A DNA stretch of 64,000 nt from Caenorhabditis elegans (GCF_000002985.6 NC_003280.10:1302001-1366000), one strand, 5' to 3'. Positions 48,775 through 60,020 are shown, counted from the first letter of the stretch. Notes: generated from the sequence alone by a model not told the origin. Program-made: numbers and translations.

Positions 48775-51700
48775 TCAATCAATCTTCTGTGGATCACAGT
48801 TATAATCCGACGGAAATTTGAATTGAAACGTGGCAACATAGGCTCCGCCCATATCCTGGTACCATATCATCAAATCATCACCAGTCCAAGCTCCGCCCCC
48901 AAACTTCCCACTGAGCCGATATTCCACGTATCCCGGGGTAGAGAGTACTGTAACACAACCGGAGACAAGGTGCTGACGTGTCACGTAGATACGTGTCGGG
49001 TAGATTACGGCTACCATATGGTGAGATACGGAGTCATCGATTCGAGTGGAAATTCTGAAAAAAAAAAATTTGACTAAAGTTTTTGAAATTTTGTCTGAAA
49101 ATGAATGAAGCTCAGTTTTTTGAAAGTTTTCAATAAAAAATTTGAATTCAGCACCTATTTTTACCCAACTATAGCGTTTTTCAGGGAATTTTATATTTTT
49201 CTGCAACTTTGCGTGTGGTGTTTGGTGTTTGCGTACTTTTTGAGCTACAGTACCCCCGAAAATTCAAAATTGACGCCAGAGGCCCAGAAAAAAACGTATA
49301 TGGGTGAAATTTGGCGCAGAATTTGGATTTAACAGTAGATTTCATAAAAAACGTGGAAAAACCACGAAAATTCCAGATATTTCTGAAAATTTAGATTAAA
49401 AATTATACTAAAAACCACGGAAAACCATAATTTTTTTAAATTTTTTATTGCGAAATTCAAATTCACCAGCAATTTTACGCTTATATTAATTTTTCCGCTG
49501 ATTTAAAAAATCTGTGCATTTTCGCGTGAGATGTTTGCGTACTCTTGGAGCTACAGTAACCCCGAAAATTCAAAATTGACGCCAGAGGTCCAGAAAAAAG
49601 CGTGTATGGGTAAAATTGACGAAGAATTTGAATTTGACATAAAAAAATTTGACAGAAAATGCAAAGTTAAGACTTAAAAATTCCAAAACCACGGGAAATC
49701 TTAATTTTTTTTCAAATTTTTCTTGAAAAATTCGAGTTCCTCATACTTTTTTACCCCGGTAATATCTTTTCCAGGCAATTGCACACATTTCTGCACTTTT
49801 GCGTAAGGTGCTCGGTGTTTGCGTACTCTTGGAGCTACAGTACCCCCGAAATTTTAAAATTGACGTAAGAGGTCCAGAAAAAAGCGTGTAAGGATGAAAT
49901 TTAACTGAAAATTCGATGTTTGCAATGAAATCAACTCAAAACTAGAAAAAACTTGAAAAAAACTAAAAAACTTACACCTTAAACGGCTCCTGCGTCGCAT
50001 TAACATTCATTCCATAGTAGATCACATTTGTCAGGTTTCCATATCGATCATAAAGTACCAAATTTCCATGAGTACTAACTACCGTATCCAGCCGCCAGGA
50101 GGGTCCACTACCGTAATCCTCTGTCAAAAATTCCGATGACGTCATCAGGTTCAAAATTGGATTTTTCAGCCAATTCGGTGCTACCGTATTCGGACAACTC
50201 TGCGTCTCTCCCAACTGAACATTTCCGTCAGTTCCATTGAAAATTGTAGTTTGTAGTGTACACGTGGTGTTCTGCCACGTCATCAGGTACAGTACCCGGT
50301 CCCCAAGAACCTGAATCTCGACCGGCTCATCTTCAAGGGACAGCTCGTACCCGTGATTGTTACAGTAATACGCACCGCCCACGCCCTGACACCCACTGCA
50401 GCAGAAAATTAGATTAGTGACGTCATAGTTGACCAAATTTGAGTCAAGTTGTAGAATTTGACACGTGGCACAATTTTCTGTGAGATTTTTTGAATTTTTC
50501 AGTGAAAATTTGGAGAATTTCTCGGTTTTTGGAGTAAAAACCACCAAATTTTCGGTGCTAGAATTTGAAAATCCGAAAATTCGATTTTGCCACGTGTACC
50601 CCTGGTTTTCGGGGGTAAAGCTCAACAAATTCGTCATATTGAAATCGTAAAATGATAACGTCATTTTTAAAACAAACGCCTGGAGATATGGCGACTCTGG
50701 GGGTACTGTAACTATGCGCATCGGGGTTGTTGGAGGGGGCGGAGTGATGACGTCATTTGTGTAGTTTTTGTTGTTTTGGTCTGAAATGTTAAAAATAAAA
50801 TAGTTTTGGAAAAAATTGAAATTTTTGAAAAAAAAATTTTTTTCAAAACTTTTTTTTTTGGAATTTTCTCTATTAAACCAAATTTTTTTATAAATTTGAC
50901 ATTAAAATCGAGTTTTTCAGTTTTCAACTCCTGCCACACACTTTTTCCGCCAAAATCGAGAAAACTGTGCATTTTCGCGTAGGGTGTTTGGTGTTTGCGT
51001 ACTTTTGGAGCTACAGTACCCCAAAAACTTGGAAAACTGAGTTTTGATAGGGGAAAATTATAGAAATTGGCAAAAATCATAAGAAATCTGAATAATAATT
51101 CGAAATTCACAAAATTTTCAAAAAAAAAATTAAAAAAAAATTTTTTTGGGAAATTTTTTTTTCAAAATTTGACTACCTAACCTCAATTTTCATAAACTTT
51201 TACTACTAAAACTGAATTTTTCACAGTTTTTCAACCCCTGCCACACTTTTTCCGCCAAAATCGAGAAAACTGTGCATTTTTGCGTAGGGTGTTTGGTGTT
51301 TGCGTACTTTTGGAGCTACAGTATCCCAAAAACTTGGAAATTTGAGTTTTGATAGGGGAAAATTATAGAAATTGGCGAAAATCATAAGAAATCTGAATAA
51401 TAATTCGAAATTCACAAAATTTTCAAAAAAAAAAATTTAAAAAAAAACAATTTTTTTGGGAAATGTTTTTTTTCAAAATTTGACTACCTAACCTCAATTT
51501 TCATCAACTTTTACTACTAAAACTGAATTTTTCACAGTTTTTCAACCCCTCCCACCCTTTTCCGCGAAAATTGAGGAAACTGTGCATTTTTGCGTAAAGT
51601 GTTCGGTGTTTGCGTACTTTCGAGGCTACAGTACCCCGAAAATTCGAAATTTAGCACTTTAAGTTTAGAAAAATTGGGTGTAGTGTGAAATTAGTAAGGA

Positions 51701-53568
51701 AATTCGAATTTGTTAAGGAAAATTTGAAAAAAGTTCATCTTCGCTAATTTCCGGGCCATTTTGGGTTTGCAAATTACAGTAACCCAACGAATTTCAGAAA
51801 TTTCACTACAAGCTCAGAGAAAAACGTTTCTAGAGTGAATTTTGTTGAGAAACTCGAATTTCATAATAAAAATTACATGGAAATTAGTTTTAGTGGAGAA
51901 ATTTTAATTTTTTTTGCATTTTTTACATTTTAAAAATAAAATGTTTTCAAAAACTCACCATTATTAACTAACAACAAAATCAATAAAACTATAGCGGCAG
52001 CAATAAAAAATAAAAGTAAAATAAGTACACTGGCAAGGCAAAATTGACGTCTTCGCGACCAATTACGGATGGAATCTATGCAGGAACAGTAGAGAAAATC
52101 TGAAAAGAAAATTTTTTTTTCAAAATTTTTTTTTTCAAATTTTCAACCTAAAAAAAACATCAAATTCTTACCAAACCAGCGTCTCCCATTTTCCCTTTCT
52201 TCAGAACCTCTATCATGTCTCCAAGAGTCTATCCGGACAAAATCTTCGTTAGTCAACTGAGCCGACGGGAATCTGACCGTTTTGCTGGCGGTTTCCTGGA
52301 AAAAATGTCAGTTTTTTGGCGTTTTTGTTTAGAAATTTGAGTTTCTTGTCATTTTCTGGTTTTGGAACGTTTTTTTCTTAATTTTTTACCCCTAAATTGT
52401 CCAAAGTTACTTTCAACTTTCGAACATTTTAAAAATTAAAAATAAATTCAAATTTTTTTAAAGTCTAAAATTTTTCTTAAAATTTAAAAATTTTAATACT
52501 AAATACAATCAAAATTTAAAATTTCAATTATTTTCTATTCAAAACCACAAGTTTAAACAATTTCCGGGTTACTGTAGCCCCAAAAATACGCAAACACGGA
52601 TCGATGCAACATATCTTACGACAAAATGCACAGATTTTTGAAATTGTCCGGAAAAAGGGTTTTAGGGCTGAAATTTTATGCTGAGTTCGATTTTTACTTG
52701 AAAAATTGTTGAAAATTAGTAGTAAAAATAATTTTTTTTAGACAATTTTTCCCAAAAAAGATTTCAAATTTTAGTTTTTTCGAAAAAAAAACCAATTCTC
52801 TCTTATATTTTAGCATTTTCAATTTCAAAATAAAAATTTCAATTATTGTTTATCCGAAACCGTCCATTTAAAAATTTTCGGGTTACTGTAGCCCCAAAAG
52901 TACGCAAACACGGATCGACGCACCATATCTTACGACAAAATGCACAGATTTCAAAAACCGCCCGGAAAAAAGGTTTTAGGGCTAAAATTTTATGCTGAGT
53001 TTGATTTTCTTATTGAATTTGCTTAAAAAATTATGTAAGAGTGCTAACAAAAAAAATTTTGTGACAATTTTTCCCAAAAAAATTCAAATTTTAGCTTTTC
53101 GAAAAAAAAATTCATTTTTCCCTTATATTTTAACAGTTTCAATTCAAAATTGAAATTTTCAGTTATTTTTCAAAATAGACCGTCCATTTAAACAATTTTC
53201 GGGTTACTGTAGCCCCAAAAGTACGCAAACACGGATCGATGCACCATATCTTACGACAAAATGCACAGATTTTAAAAACCGCCCGGAAAAAAGGTTTTAG
53301 GGCTAAAATTTTATGCTGAGCTTGATTTTCTTATGGAATTTGCTTGAAAATTAAGTTTTCAAGCATTTCTTTCAATTGTTTCCATCAAAAAATCAATATT
53401 TCTCACCCGATTTCCTATTGCAATAGTGTCTGAATCTCTTCGATGTCTTCGTTCAAATTGGGTGACTGACGTATTATTCGATGACGTCATAGGGACATCT
53501 TCCACCCTGAAAATTCGATTTTTGCGGGGTAATTTTTTTTTCGAGAAAATAGGAGAAAAAACTCACAT
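48775..53568 (-). CDS. Unrecognised type II membrane glycoprotein
   Basis: I do not recognise this protein. Six exons (53568-53567, 53506-53407, 52295-52172, 52099-51959, 50780-49976, 49054-48775, TGA) join in frame to 483 residues. The first exon supplies only AT of the start codon, which is completed after a 60-base intron. A second in-frame ATG (53490, Met7) is the safer alternative start. Residues 1-96 are polar and basic ([18 protein letters not shown]). One hydrophobic segment at about 97-120 follows the positive charges, predicting N-in/C-out topology. YCSC just before it could be acylated. The roughly 360-residue outer part has at least six N-x-S/T sites and cysteine-rich CCSGCQG and [22 protein letters not shown] recalls a strand of bulb-type lectins, too short to assign. 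At exon 5 the donor GTAAGT two bases past an alternative GT is required for the frame. Introns carry TACTGTAG repeats. Confidence 0.82.
49140..53345. repeat. TACTGTAG-type tandem groups in introns of the membrane-glycoprotein gene
   Basis: Three groups of three occur. Intron 5 has copies near 49230, 49535 and 49830. Intron 4 has copies near 50990, 51295 and 51610, with GTTTTGATAGGGGAAAATTA at 51041 and 51346, exactly 305 apart. Intron 2 has copies at 52566, 52879 and 53201, spaced 313 and 322. Within each group the flanks are alike, showing tandem duplication of a unit of about 310 bases rather than independent insertions. Confidence 0.85.
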
Positions 53569-53909
53569 TTTGCTATAAAAATTCGATTTTGGTTCAATTT
53601 TTCAGTGTGGAAAATTGCCGAAAAAATATAAAAAATTTGATAAAAATTGGCCGCTATCAGAAATAAAAAAAGGCAAATATATCGGACGGACACATGTTGA
53701 TAAGAGCACATTTTCTGAAAAAAATGACAAACTTTCCATTTTTTTATTGATTTTTTTTTCTATAATTGATTTTAAAAATCTGAATTGAAGAAATTGTTTG
53801 TTTTGGGTCTGCTAAATATTATTGTAGTTTGTAGTCTAGCAGACCTAGTTTTTCTTTTTTTTCACAGAACTTAAAATTTTTTTTTTAATTTGAAAATTTA
53901 TATTTAAAT

Positions 53910-54860
53910 GCCAATTTGCCGATTTGCCGGACATTTTAATACTGGCAATTTGCCGATTTGCCGGACATTTTCCATTCCGGCAACTTGTCAATTTGCCGAA
54001 AATTTTAAATCCGGCAATTTTCCGACTTGCCGGACATTTATTATTCCGACAACTTGCCGGTTTGCCGGGCATTTTCAGTTTCGGTAATTTGCCGATTTGC
54101 CGAACATTTTCAATTCCGGCAACTTGCCGGTTTGCCGGACATTGTCAATTCCGTCAATTTTCCGACTTGCCCAACATTTTCAATTCAGGCATTTTGTCGA
54201 TTTCCGATTTGCCGGACATTTTCAATTCAGGCAATTTTACGATTTACCGATTTGCTGGGAATTTTCAATTCCGGCAACTTGCCGATTAGCCTATTTGCTG
54301 AAACTTTCAATTTCGGCAATTTGCCCATTTGCCGATTTGCCCGGCATTTTCAATTCCGGCAATTTGCCGATTTTCCGAACATTTTCAATTCCGGCAACTT
54401 GCCAATTAGCCTATTTGCTGAAACTTTCAATTCCGGCAATTTGCCGATTTGCTGATTTACCGGACATTTTCAATTTCGGCAACTTGCCGATTGCCGATTT
54501 GCCGGACATATTCAGAAGAAATTTGAATTCCCGCCCAACATTTTCTGAAGAAATTTTTGAATTCCCGCCAAAATTTGAATTTTCTGAAGAAATTTGAATT
54601 CCCGCCAAGAATTTTCTGGATAAATATGAACTCCCGCCAAAAATTTTTCTGAAGAAATTTGAATTCTCGCCAAAATTTGAATTTTCTGAAGAAATTTGAA
54701 TTCCCGCCAAAATTATTCTGTAGAAATTTGAATTCCCGCCAAGTTTTTTTTTTGAAAAATTTGAACTTCCGCCGAATTTGTTTTGAAGAAATTTGAATTC
54801 CCGCCAAAAGTGTTCTGAAGAAATTTGAATTCCCGCCAAACATTTTCTGAAGAAATTTGA
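53910..54860. repeat. Two-part satellite of CCGGCAA/TTTGCCGG and GAATTCCCGCCAAA units
   Basis: From about 53910 to 54512, units of roughly 45-60 bases contain CCGGCAATTTGCCGATTTGC followed by ACATTTTCAATT. From about 54513 to 54860, units of about 30 bases contain GAAATTTGAATTCCCGCCAA and ATTTTCTGAA. Both parts are imperfect tandem arrays with inverted motifs, and the change between them is sharp. Unit lengths near multiples of three leave plus and minus frames open for 120-166 codons without protein-like composition. Confidence 0.88.
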
Positions 54861-55191
54861 ATTTTAAATGTTTAAAATTCTATATTTTAGGTCTGCTAAA
54901 TATTATTGTAGTTTGTAGTCTAGCAGACCCAAAAACTTCTTTTTTTTTTGAAAAACACGGATCAAAATTTTTATTACTTTTTCTTGTTTTAAAATAATAT
55001 AAAAACCAAATTAAAAAATTCCTATCAAAAAATAAAGAACATTTTTAGATTCTTGTAGTTTGTAGTCTGGCAGACCCAAGTTTTAATATTTTTTTGTTGA
55101 TAAAAATAACAACTTTTCGGAGCAAATTTTCATAATTTTATAGTTAAAAAATTGATTTGAAAAATAAAAAACAAAAAACAATTGAGATGCC

Positions 55192-55197
55192 TTTATT
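55192..55197 (-). terminator. Poly(A) signal of the small secreted-protein gene
   Basis: AATAAA on the minus strand, 95 bases past the TAG at 55293. It supports the reality of the two-exon gene upstream. Confidence 0.6.
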
Positions 55198-55292
55198 AAT
55201 TTGGACCAGCCCACAGTTTTCAGAAAATCAGAAATATAATTAGGAATTCAGAATTCAAAAAAATAAAAATTTTCGGTAATCAGGGGTAAAAT

Positions 55293-55988
55293 CTAGAAAT
55301 AATATGGAATATCATGATAAAATCCGACGCATTCATCATATTCCTCCGGATTCTGCTCGATTTCTTGTGGGTTTTCTTCCACAGGCTGCGTCTTCTCAGT
55401 TGGCACACTCTCTCCCGCCACCAATGGATCGATAAGTTCAGAGAGACGCAGAGATGGAGAGATCATTCGTTTTGATCTTTTTGCCGCCAATTCGTTTGCT
55501 GGAATTGATTTTGGTTGTTTTAAAGTTTTAATGTTAAAAAAAAATTAGATTTCTAGCTGCTCGGCCGTGCTGAGTTAGGAGCTTTGTTTTTTTCAGGTGA
55601 AGTTTGGAAAAACCGGTCTTAATATTTCTCAGCACTGGCATTCCGGAGCTGAAATTGTAAAATTTGAGCTGTGCAGGGTAAGAGCTTTCAGAAAAGTACC
55701 CACAAGCCTAGGTTTCTAAAAAAAATTTTTTTTTTCAGATTTTTGAGCTCCAAATTTTTTTTTTTGGAAAAAATTTTTTTTTGGAAAAATTTTCAAATTT
55801 TCAAATTTCCCACCTTTTTCCCGACACCTCATTGCCTTATTAATATCATTCAACTGATCTATGGTATCCTTGAGAGCATTGATTCTCTGTAGAGTTAGTG
55901 ACGGAGCCAATTCCCGTTTTGAGTAGAATGGGAGTGCTGACGTGGTGGCACATATTGAGAGCAGGACGCAGAAATATACACAGTACAT
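55293..55988 (-). CDS. Small secreted protein, candidate peptide prohormone
   Basis: I do not recognise this gene. Two exons (55988-55814 and 55498-55293, TAG) join through a GT/AG intron of 315 bases into 126 residues. The first 18 or so residues (MYCVYFCVLLSICATTSA) form a clear signal peptide. After it come two SKR tribasic-type sites at residues 23-25 and 67-69, each followed after three residues by a PSL-x-L segment (PSLTL 29-33, PSLRL 73-77). Between them is a predicted amphipathic helix rich in L/I and D/N. Another KR lies at 65-66. Two cysteines (54 and 115) could pair. The tail is acidic and Pro/Glu-rich and ends in aromatic residues (DIPYYF). This layout fits a precursor cut by kex2/EGL-3-type convertases, but no known neuropeptide family is matched with confidence. 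It lies 1.7 kb upstream of the membrane glycoprotein gene on the same strand. A donor at AG/GTGTCG would give a different frame. Confidence 0.75.
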
Positions 55989-56149
55989 GTTTTTTGTATT
56001 GCTGTCTGAAATTTGGACGTTTTAGGAGAAAATAAAATTTTTTTTTTTAGAAAATTTTAAAAAAATCAAAAAAACCTGAAAATCTGGTAAAAAGAGTGAT
56101 TTTTGAAAAATTTAACTATTAAATTCAAATTCTACGTTAAATTTTACAC

Positions 56150-56900
56150 TAGCCCGCTTTTTTCGTGCAGTCGTAACTCAAAATTTGGAAATTTTGGGGT
56201 ACTGTAGCTTCGAAAGTACGCAAACACCAAACACCTTACGCAGAAATGCACAGTTTTCTGAAATGTTCTGAAAAAAACAATGTTAGGTGTAAAAAACACC
56301 ACTGAGCACGAATTTCATAGTAAAATTGTTCAAAATTTAGGGGGATTACCTGAAAAACACATTTTTCGAGTAATTTGTAATGTTTTGAGCAGAAAGTCGA
56401 ATTTTTCTTGATTTTTATTACGAAATTTGAATTCTATGTCAATTTTCACTCTTGATCATAAATTTTTAAGGTTGTAACTCAAAATTTAGAAATTTCGGGG
56501 TACTGAAGCTCTAAAAGTACGCAAACACCGAGCACCTCACGCGAAAGTGCACAGTTTTCTAAAATTTTCTGAAAAATCAGTGATAGGGGTAAAAAATGGC
56601 GTTGAGCACGAATTTCATAGTGAAATTGTTCAAAATGTCGTGTGAATACCTGAAAATAAATTTTTCGAGTAATGTGTAATTTTTAGTGCAGATAATCGAA
56701 TTATTCAGGATTTTTACTACGAAATTCAAATTCTACGTCAATTTTTACCCTTAGCCATGCATTTTTGAGACTGCAACTCAAAGTTGTGAAATTTTTGGGT
56801 ACTGTAGCTCCGAAAGGACGCAAACACCGAACACCTCACGCAAAAATGCACAGAAACTCAAACGTTCGTAAAAAATGCATTTTATGTGTAAATTTTGCCT
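56150..56900. repeat. Tandem triplet of TACTGTAG-type elements
   Basis: GTACGCAAACACC recurs at about 56216, 56518 and (as GGACGCAAACACC) 56817, a period near 300 bases, with similar flanking ACGAATTTCATAGT. Confidence 0.85.
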
Positions 56901-58739
56901 CTGAATTCGAATTTCACTACAAAAATTGCCCTAGACCGCTTGTTTCTGAGTTTTCAAGCATTTTATAGGAACTTTCAGGAAAAAAATGTTAATTAAAAAT
57001 TTTTTTTTTGAAAAAACAAGATATTGGAAGCGAGAATAAATGATTAGAAAAAAGAAAAAAAAATCTGGAAAAATAAATGGAACTGAAGAAAAAAGGTCGG
57101 ATTGGAAATGGAAAACAAGGCAATAAAATTGAAATTGGGAGATGAGAGCTCTGAGAGGAGCTATAATAGCTTTGTATTGCTGCGGCGGAGGAGGAAACCG
57201 GAAATCCCGGAAATCTAGAAATATACAAGTTTTGAAAAAAAAATTGAGAAAAAAAAGACAAATTTTTGAAAAAAAAAATTGCAAAAAAATCCTAGACCTA
57301 AAATTTTAAAACTACAGTAACTTTGGCTTACTGTAGTTACAATTACTTGAAATTTATATCAATTTACATATAATTTTACGTTCTACCAATTAACTTGTTT
57401 GCCAAATTTTTAGGTTCAAGTTGAACAAAGTTGTAGCAATTTGAATTTTTGGAATTTTGAAATTTTTGATAAAAATGTGACCTGTTGCTATAGCTACTGA
57501 CTACTTTTCCAACTCGAAAATAAATTAATTAAAAATCATAATATTTTCCCAGCCCGAAGAAAAATGATTTGCGTGGGAAATAATTATAAGCCAAGAACCA
57601 AGAAAACATTTTTTTGATATTCTGCAACACTTTGATCTACATTTTGAATATAAAATTGTAGTTTGTTGTCTGACTGACCATAACTACACAAAAAATAGCA
57701 GACTTAAATCTGCAAATCTGCAAAAAAATTTATTTGAGTTTTATTTTTCGAAAATAAAAATTGAAAAATGTCTAGGTTGTAGTTTGTAGTTTGTAGATTG
57801 TAGTTTGTAGTTTGTAGTTTATAGTTTGTGGTTCATGATCAGTCAAACCCAATTTACAAACTTCACACAAAGAAAGGCAGACCCAAAATTTTTGAAAATT
57901 TCTAAAAATTTCCAAATTGAAAAAGTTGCGAAATCCAAGTAAAACTGAGCGATTTGTAGTTTGTAGTTTGTAGTTTGGCTAATCCAAAATAGAAACTGCT
58001 CAAAGACATGTGGCAAATTTTAAAAATCTAAAAAAAAAATTTCCAGAAATTGTTTTGGCTTAAAATTTCAAAACAAAAAAGTGACGAAATTCCAGTGAAA
58101 CTGTAAAGTTTGCAGTTTGTAGTTTGTAGTTTGTAGTTTGGCAGACCAAGAAATCTGCCAGACTAGGAACTACAAAACAAATTGGCAGACCAAAATCAAA
58201 AAAACAACTAAATCTTCAAAATGTTCGAAACTGGAGTGAAACAAGGGTTTTTGTAGTTTGTAGTTTGTAGTTTAGCAGACCCAAACTACAAACTACACAG
58301 ATCTATAATCTGTACGACTACAAACTACGCAAATAATTAGCAGACCAAAAAATTTCGAAATTTTCAAAAAAATTTTCCAAAAACATTTCAAAACTAAAAA
58401 AGTGACGAAACTCGAGTAAAACTCTGGAGGGAAGAGCTCAAAAAGCATTTGGAGGTCATCTATCAAGATTTTGGTCTCAAGAGAAAATACAAAAAAAGTG
58501 AAACAAAAAGTAGTTTGAGAGAGAGAGTGGGCGGAGCCAAAAGCGTAGGCGGGAAGTGGTGAAGACTTCCAACAAACTGATGAAATAAGGGTGCAAAATG
58601 GGGGATGAAATGACGATGACACTTTTTATTATACTAGTCTAATCGGTTTTTGTTGCAGGGGAGGGGGAGCAGTTTTGAAATTAAAATTGGAAAAAAGAAA
58701 ATTCTGAAAAAAAACATGTCAAACTTGATTTTTACAATT

Positions 58740-59525
58740 TTCCAGATTTAAAATTGAGCTCAGCATCAAATTTTACCCCAGAACCCTTTTTTTCCGTTTG
58801 ATTTGGAAAAGTGTGCATTTTGTCGTAAGATATGGTGCATCGAAGAGTGTTTGCGTATTTTTAGGGCTACAGTAACCGAAAACTTCCTGAGATTAAGTGG
58901 TTTTGCGCAGAAAATGAACTGAAATAAAGTTTGAATCAAAAATTAAATAGATGTTGAAATATTTGAGTGTTTAAAAAAATTAAAAAATTAAAATTTTTTT
59001 TTGGAAAACATTATGGAAAATTGAGTTTTTTTATGTTAAAATCAAGTTTTCCAACATTTTTGTTATAAAATTCGAGCTCAGCATCAAATATCACCCCAGA
59101 ACCCTTTTTTCCGATCGATTTGGAAAAGTGTGCATTTTGTCGTAAGATATGGTGAATCGAAGAGTGTTTGCGTACTTTTGAGGCTACAGTAACCGAAAAC
59201 CTCTGAGATTTAGTGGTTTTGCGCAGAAAATAAACTGAAATAAAGTTTGGATCAAAAATTAAATAGATGTTGAAATATTTGAGTGTTTAAAAAAAATTAA
59301 AAAATAAAAGAAAAAAATTTTTTTTTCGGAAAACATTATGGAAAATTGAGTTTTTTCATGTTAAAATCAAGTTTTCCAACATTTTTGTTATAAAATTCGA
59401 GCTCAGCATCAAATTTTACCCCAGAACCCTTTTTTCCCGTTTGATTTGGAAAAGTGTGCATTTTGTCGTAAGATATGGTGCATCGAAGAGTGTTTGCGTA
59501 CTTTTGAGGCTACAGTAACCCAACA
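58740..59525. repeat. Tandem triplet of TACTGTAG-type elements
   Basis: GTGTGCATTTTGTCGTAAGA occurs at 58811, 59129 and 59454, a period of 318-325 bases. The spacers are more than 85 percent alike by eye, so these are recent duplicates. Confidence 0.88.
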
Positions 59526-59950
59526 AAAAAGGGGTTTTACTTTTATTTCTGAGAAAATTCAAATTTTTTACTATTCTGAAAGAGTTCAAAGCAAGTTTTT
59601 CCAGGTGAAAGTGAAAAAAAATAAATTAGTTCAATTTTTGAGATAAATTTCTGATTAACCTGTCATGATATCATTTTTGATTCAATGAAACTTGTAAATA
59701 TGATCTCAAATAGAACAAAAATCACTTTTTTTCAAGAAAAAATGGCGAAAAACACAGAAAAATACCGGTTTTGAAATATTTCAATATTTTGGGTCTGCTA
59801 ATTAATTTTTGTAGTTTGTAGTCTAGCAGACCGACCTTCTGTATAGAATTTGCTTTGGAATGAATTCAAAATATGCTTCCAGACGGAGTTTTATGGCTTC
59901 TTGGAAGAAAATAATCAAAATTTTGGATTATTTTCGTACCAATTTGACGT

Positions 59951-59955
59951 ATGGC

Positions 59956-60017
<62 letters not shown>
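59951..60017. repeat. (TA)n microsatellite
   Basis: An uninterrupted TA run of about 67 bases, followed at 60040-60054 by an A run. Confidence 0.95.

Positions 60018-60020
<3 letters not shown>

Larger units (their letters stand above)
53569..55292. other. Satellite-bearing intergenic region
   Basis: Contains two hairpin units at 53806-53846 and 54891-54929, and the tandem array at about 53910-54860 described separately. From 54930 to 55180 there is only A/T-rich sequence with one fragment of the hairpin core (about 55053-55078). No gene is supported, although the satellite leaves several frames open by chance. Confidence 0.6.
55989..59850. other. Repeat-rich upstream region, no gene supported
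   Basis: Three TACTGTAG-type elements in a row are centred at about 56205, 56505 and 56805, and three more at about 58840, 59160 and 59490. Degenerate TTTGTAG heptamer runs occur at 57776-57830, 57950-57975, 58110-58140 and 58250-58275. A single-copy block at 57125-57215 and another at 58410-58620 (GTGGGCGGAGCCAAAAGCG around 58529-58547) are the best promoter or 5' exon candidates for the minus-strand secreted-protein gene. An open frame of about 109 codons at 58622-58293 on the minus strand overlaps repeat sequence and looks non-coding. Confidence 0.5.

Noticed and set aside
53924..54843. Overlapping open frames of 121-166 codons on both strands
   Set aside because: They come from a tandem satellite with unit lengths near multiples of three. 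Composition is repetitive and there is no splice or start context.
58293..58622. Minus-strand 109-codon open frame as a gene
   Set aside because: It overlaps a hairpin-repeat unit at its end, has no splice partners or homology that I recognise, and contains promoter-like rather than coding sequence.
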